Shown in pieces: positions 5,924 through 7,459 of a DNA stretch of 7,459 nucleotides (positions are counted from its first letter, which is position 1; the number at the start of each line of letters is the position of its first letter). The translations under genes were made by a program, and so were the position numbers. Source of the DNA: Chloroflexota bacterium (GTDB lineage: Bacteria > Chloroflexota > Limnocylindria > Limnocylindrales > CSP1-4); assembly GCA_021812735.1 (NCBI GenBank), contig JAKAMV010000495.1:1-7459 (forward strand), written 5' to 3'. The notes under the pieces are model-generated. The model saw nothing but the letters and a program-made list of their open reading frames with translations, searched no databases and was not told the DNA's origin.

Positions 5924-7192
5924 CTAGACCTCCAGGCGCCCGAGCGCCGCCAGATACGGCACCACCGCCACTTCCCAGGAGTACTTCGTCCCAGAGACCT
6001 CGAGGCACCGCTCGCGCATCGTGGCGCGCTCTTCGTCCGGCGCCTCGAGGATCGACCGCAGCGCCGCTGCCAAGTCGTCAACGCTTGCTGGATCGGCCAC
6101 CGCGCCCAGCCGCTCGCGCTCGGTGATCTCGCGCATGACCACCAGATCGCAGCCCACCACGACGGGTGTGCCGGCGGTGATCGATTCCCAGAACTTGTTG
6201 GGCGTCGAGAGCCGCTGGTTGAGCGAGTTGGCCGGCACCGCGATCACCGACGCGTCCGCGGACGACGTCCAGGCCGGCACGGCGTCAGGGTGGACGGGCG
6301 GGAGCGTGTAGTGGTGCCCGGCGTAGCGCGGATCGGCGTCGCGGGCGCGAAGGCGATCCTCCCAGGCGCCGAAGCCCAGCAGCACCAGTGCGGCGTCGTG
6401 GAGGCGGAGCACGGCCTCCGCCGCAGCGTCCAGACCCCGCTCGCGACCGAGCCGACCGAGGAACAGCACGATGCGGCGCTCGGGCGGGATGCCCGTCGCC
6501 TCTCGGATGAGGTCTGGGCGGGGTACCGGGACGGACCAGCGGGGCTGGCAGTTGAGCAGAACCACGGGGCGCCGTGCGAGGCGCCACTCGCGTTCGAGGT
6601 GCTCGGCGATCGGGTCGTTGACCGTCACCACGAGGTCGGCCTGGCGCACCCAGCGCCGCTCTCGCCACTTCCAGACCGCCAGCGCGGGGCGCGGGACGCC
6701 CGCAACGTTGTTCGACTCGAGGATCACGTCGATCACGTCGTAGACGACGCGGCCCGCGAACCCCTGGCTCCTGGCCCGGGCCGCGAGCCGCAGGGCGACC
6801 GGGATCGTGAGGATGCCGAATGCGTGGTACAGGTCGGCGGGCGGCAACTCCGCATCGAGCGCCGCCCACCAGGCGCGGACATGGACCGGCCAGGCGAGCA
6901 GCTTCACGGCGACGGCGGCCCAGCGTGAGAGCCGGCCGGGCAGGCCGGCGCGCGCCGACGTGGCCGTGTCGGTCCTCCAGCGCGCCCACAGGCCCCGCGG
7001 CCGATAACGGCGCACACGCACCCCGGCGTCGTCCTCCAAGGCCGGGTGGCGGCCGTCATCGACCGCGGCGATCTCGACGTCCCAGCCCGCTGCCCTGAGG
7101 CTGCGCGCCACACGGAGCCCGCGCGAGTACGGGCTGGCCGCATTCGCGACGAGCAGCACGGCTCGACGTGCCGCCACGCCGCTCGCTACCAC
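5924..7192 (-). CDS. GT4-type glycosyltransferase
   Basis: Predicted GT-B fold sugar transferase acting on a glycan precursor at the cytoplasmic face. The 422 residues fit the usual family size. The N-terminal half has the Rossmann strand AVLLVANAASPYSRG (11-25), DLYHAFGILTIP (120-131), VVYDVIDVILES (149-160) and ADLVVTVND (185-193). The C-terminal half has donor-site FLGRLGRERGLD (244-255), VLLGFG and SLNQRLSTPNKFWESITAG (323-341), in which Glu336 is the second Glu of the EX7E motif. The first Glu position is a Leu, as in a known sub-branch with the S-L-N...P-N-K-F-x-E pattern. The start is uncertain: GTG at 7192 overlaps the upstream stop (GTGGTAG), while GTG at 7177 or 7159 would trim 5 or 11 residues; none has a strong Shine-Dalgarno. 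The next gene begins 7 bases after its stop. Donor and acceptor are unknown. Confidence 0.9.
   Translation of the reverse strand: MVASGVAARRAVLLVANAASPYSRGLRVARSLRAAGWDVEIAAVDDGRHPALEDDAGVRVRRYRPRGLWARWRTDTATSARAGLPGRLSRWAAVAVKLLAWPVHVRAWWAALDAELPPADLYHAFGILTIPVALRLAARARSQGFAGRVVYDVIDVILESNNVAGVPRPALAVWKWRERRWVRQADLVVTVNDPIAEHLEREWRLARRPVVLLNCQPRWSVPVPRPDLIREATGIPPERRIVLFLGRLGRERGLDAAAEAVLRLHDAALVLLGFGAWEDRLRARDADPRYAGHHYTLPPVHPDAVPAWTSSADASVIAVPANSLNQRLSTPNKFWESITAGTPVVVGCDLVVMREITERERLGAVADPASVDDLAAALRSILEAPDEERATMRERCLEVSGTKYSWEVAVVPYLAALGRLEV
5928..5933 (-). promoter_or_regulatory. Ribosome binding site for the fused glycosyltransferase
   Basis: On the - strand this reads GGAGGT, a full Shine-Dalgarno core, 11 bases before the ATG at 5914-5916. 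It is a slightly long but workable spacing. It lies inside the last codons of the upstream glycosyltransferase gene, whose stop is at 5924-5926. This supports the start chosen here and couples translation of the two genes. Confidence 0.6.
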
Positions 7193-7459
7193 GGCTTCCC
7201 GGTTAGCTGGGTGTAGAGATCGAGCAGCTTGTCCATCTGCGTCTCCCAGTTGTACTCCGCGTGGGCGGCGGCCAACCCGCGCGCCGCCATCGCCGCGCCA
7301 CCGTCCGGGGCATCGAGCACGTCGCGGATCGCCGCCGCGAGGGACGCCGGGTCGGTCGGGTCGCACAGGACTCCGCATCCCACCGCGCGGACGATGTCGG
7401 CCATCCCGGGCAGGTCCGAGGCGACGACCGGCACCCCGGCCGCCATCGCCTCGAGCAGC
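7186..7459 (-). CDS. GT4-type glycosyltransferase, C-terminal fragment (5' end outside window)
   Basis: The last 90 residues of a third GT-B glycosyltransferase. The frame is open to the window edge and opens with LLEAMAAGVPVVASDLPGM, the conserved stretch around the second Glu of the EX7E donor-site motif (Glu codon at 7450-7452). The ATG at 7444-7446 is inside this motif and is not the start. The end, YNWETQMDKLLDLYTQL, is the usual closing helix of the family and resembles YSWEVAVVPYLAAL at the end of the next gene, which fits related enzymes in one cluster. Its TAG overlaps the candidate start of that gene. The substrate cannot be judged from this part. Confidence 0.9.
   Translation of the reverse strand, partial: LLEAMAAGVPVVASDLPGMADIVRAVGCGVLCDPTDPASLAAAIRDVLDAPDGGAAMAARGLAAAHAEYNWETQMDKLLDLYTQLTGKPW

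Noticed and set aside
5917..6081. N-terminal extension of the fused glycosyltransferase to 6081
   Set aside because: The extra residues are Arg/Ser/Trp-rich shadow sequence from the overlapping upstream gene, while the typical GT4 N-terminus begins exactly at the ATG at 5914-5916 with a GGAGGT ahead of it.
5429..6928. A 499-codon open frame on the + strand across two - strand glycosyltransferase genes
   Set aside because: Its translation is Arg/Ala-rich with no recognisable motif, and it lies opposite genes with clear GT-B motifs. Long antisense frames are expected in DNA this GC-rich.
7193..7378. Extension of the middle glycosyltransferase to 7378
   Set aside because: It would overlap the upstream glycosyltransferase by almost 200 bases and adds Arg/Gly/Pro-rich sequence without family similarity.

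Overview
The window is a stretch of a surface-polysaccharide locus from a very GC-rich bacterium (GC clearly above 65% by eye, strongly GC-biased third codon positions). The style fits an actinobacterium or a high-GC member of the Chloroflexota. This rests on composition and protein style only; no rRNA or other marker is present, so the phylum is an inference. No tRNA, rRNA, CRISPR array, insertion sequence or phage gene is visible.

Left half, + strand: (1) a membrane O-acyltransferase of the acyltransferase-3/OafA type with a C-terminal SGNH esterase-like domain, cut by the left edge; (2) a 292-base gap with two hairpin-forming elements, a degenerate 33-bp tandem duplication and a possible leaderless promoter; (3) an ABC-2 family polysaccharide-export permease; (4) its ATPase, whose start overlaps the permease stop by one base. 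Right half, - strand, read from right to left: (5) the C-terminal end of a GT4-type glycosyltransferase cut by the right edge; (6) a second GT4-type glycosyltransferase overlapping it by a few bases; (7) a third glycosyltransferase with an extra C-terminal domain of about 170 residues. The two arms converge on a 48-base gap holding a GC-rich hairpin that probably ends transcription from both sides.

Taken together, the - strand enzymes would assemble a glycan on a lipid carrier at the cytoplasmic face. The permease/ATPase pair would move it across the membrane. The acyltransferase would decorate it or another envelope sugar with acyl (often acetyl) groups outside. The ATPase lacks the C-terminal carbohydrate-binding domain of long Wzt proteins, so it resembles the TagH or short-Wzt type. 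The least ordinary item is the third glycosyltransferase: after a complete GT-B catalytic unit it carries what looks like half of another GT-B fold. The rest is fairly standard glycan biosynthesis and export, and I see no convincing sign of a wholly new system.
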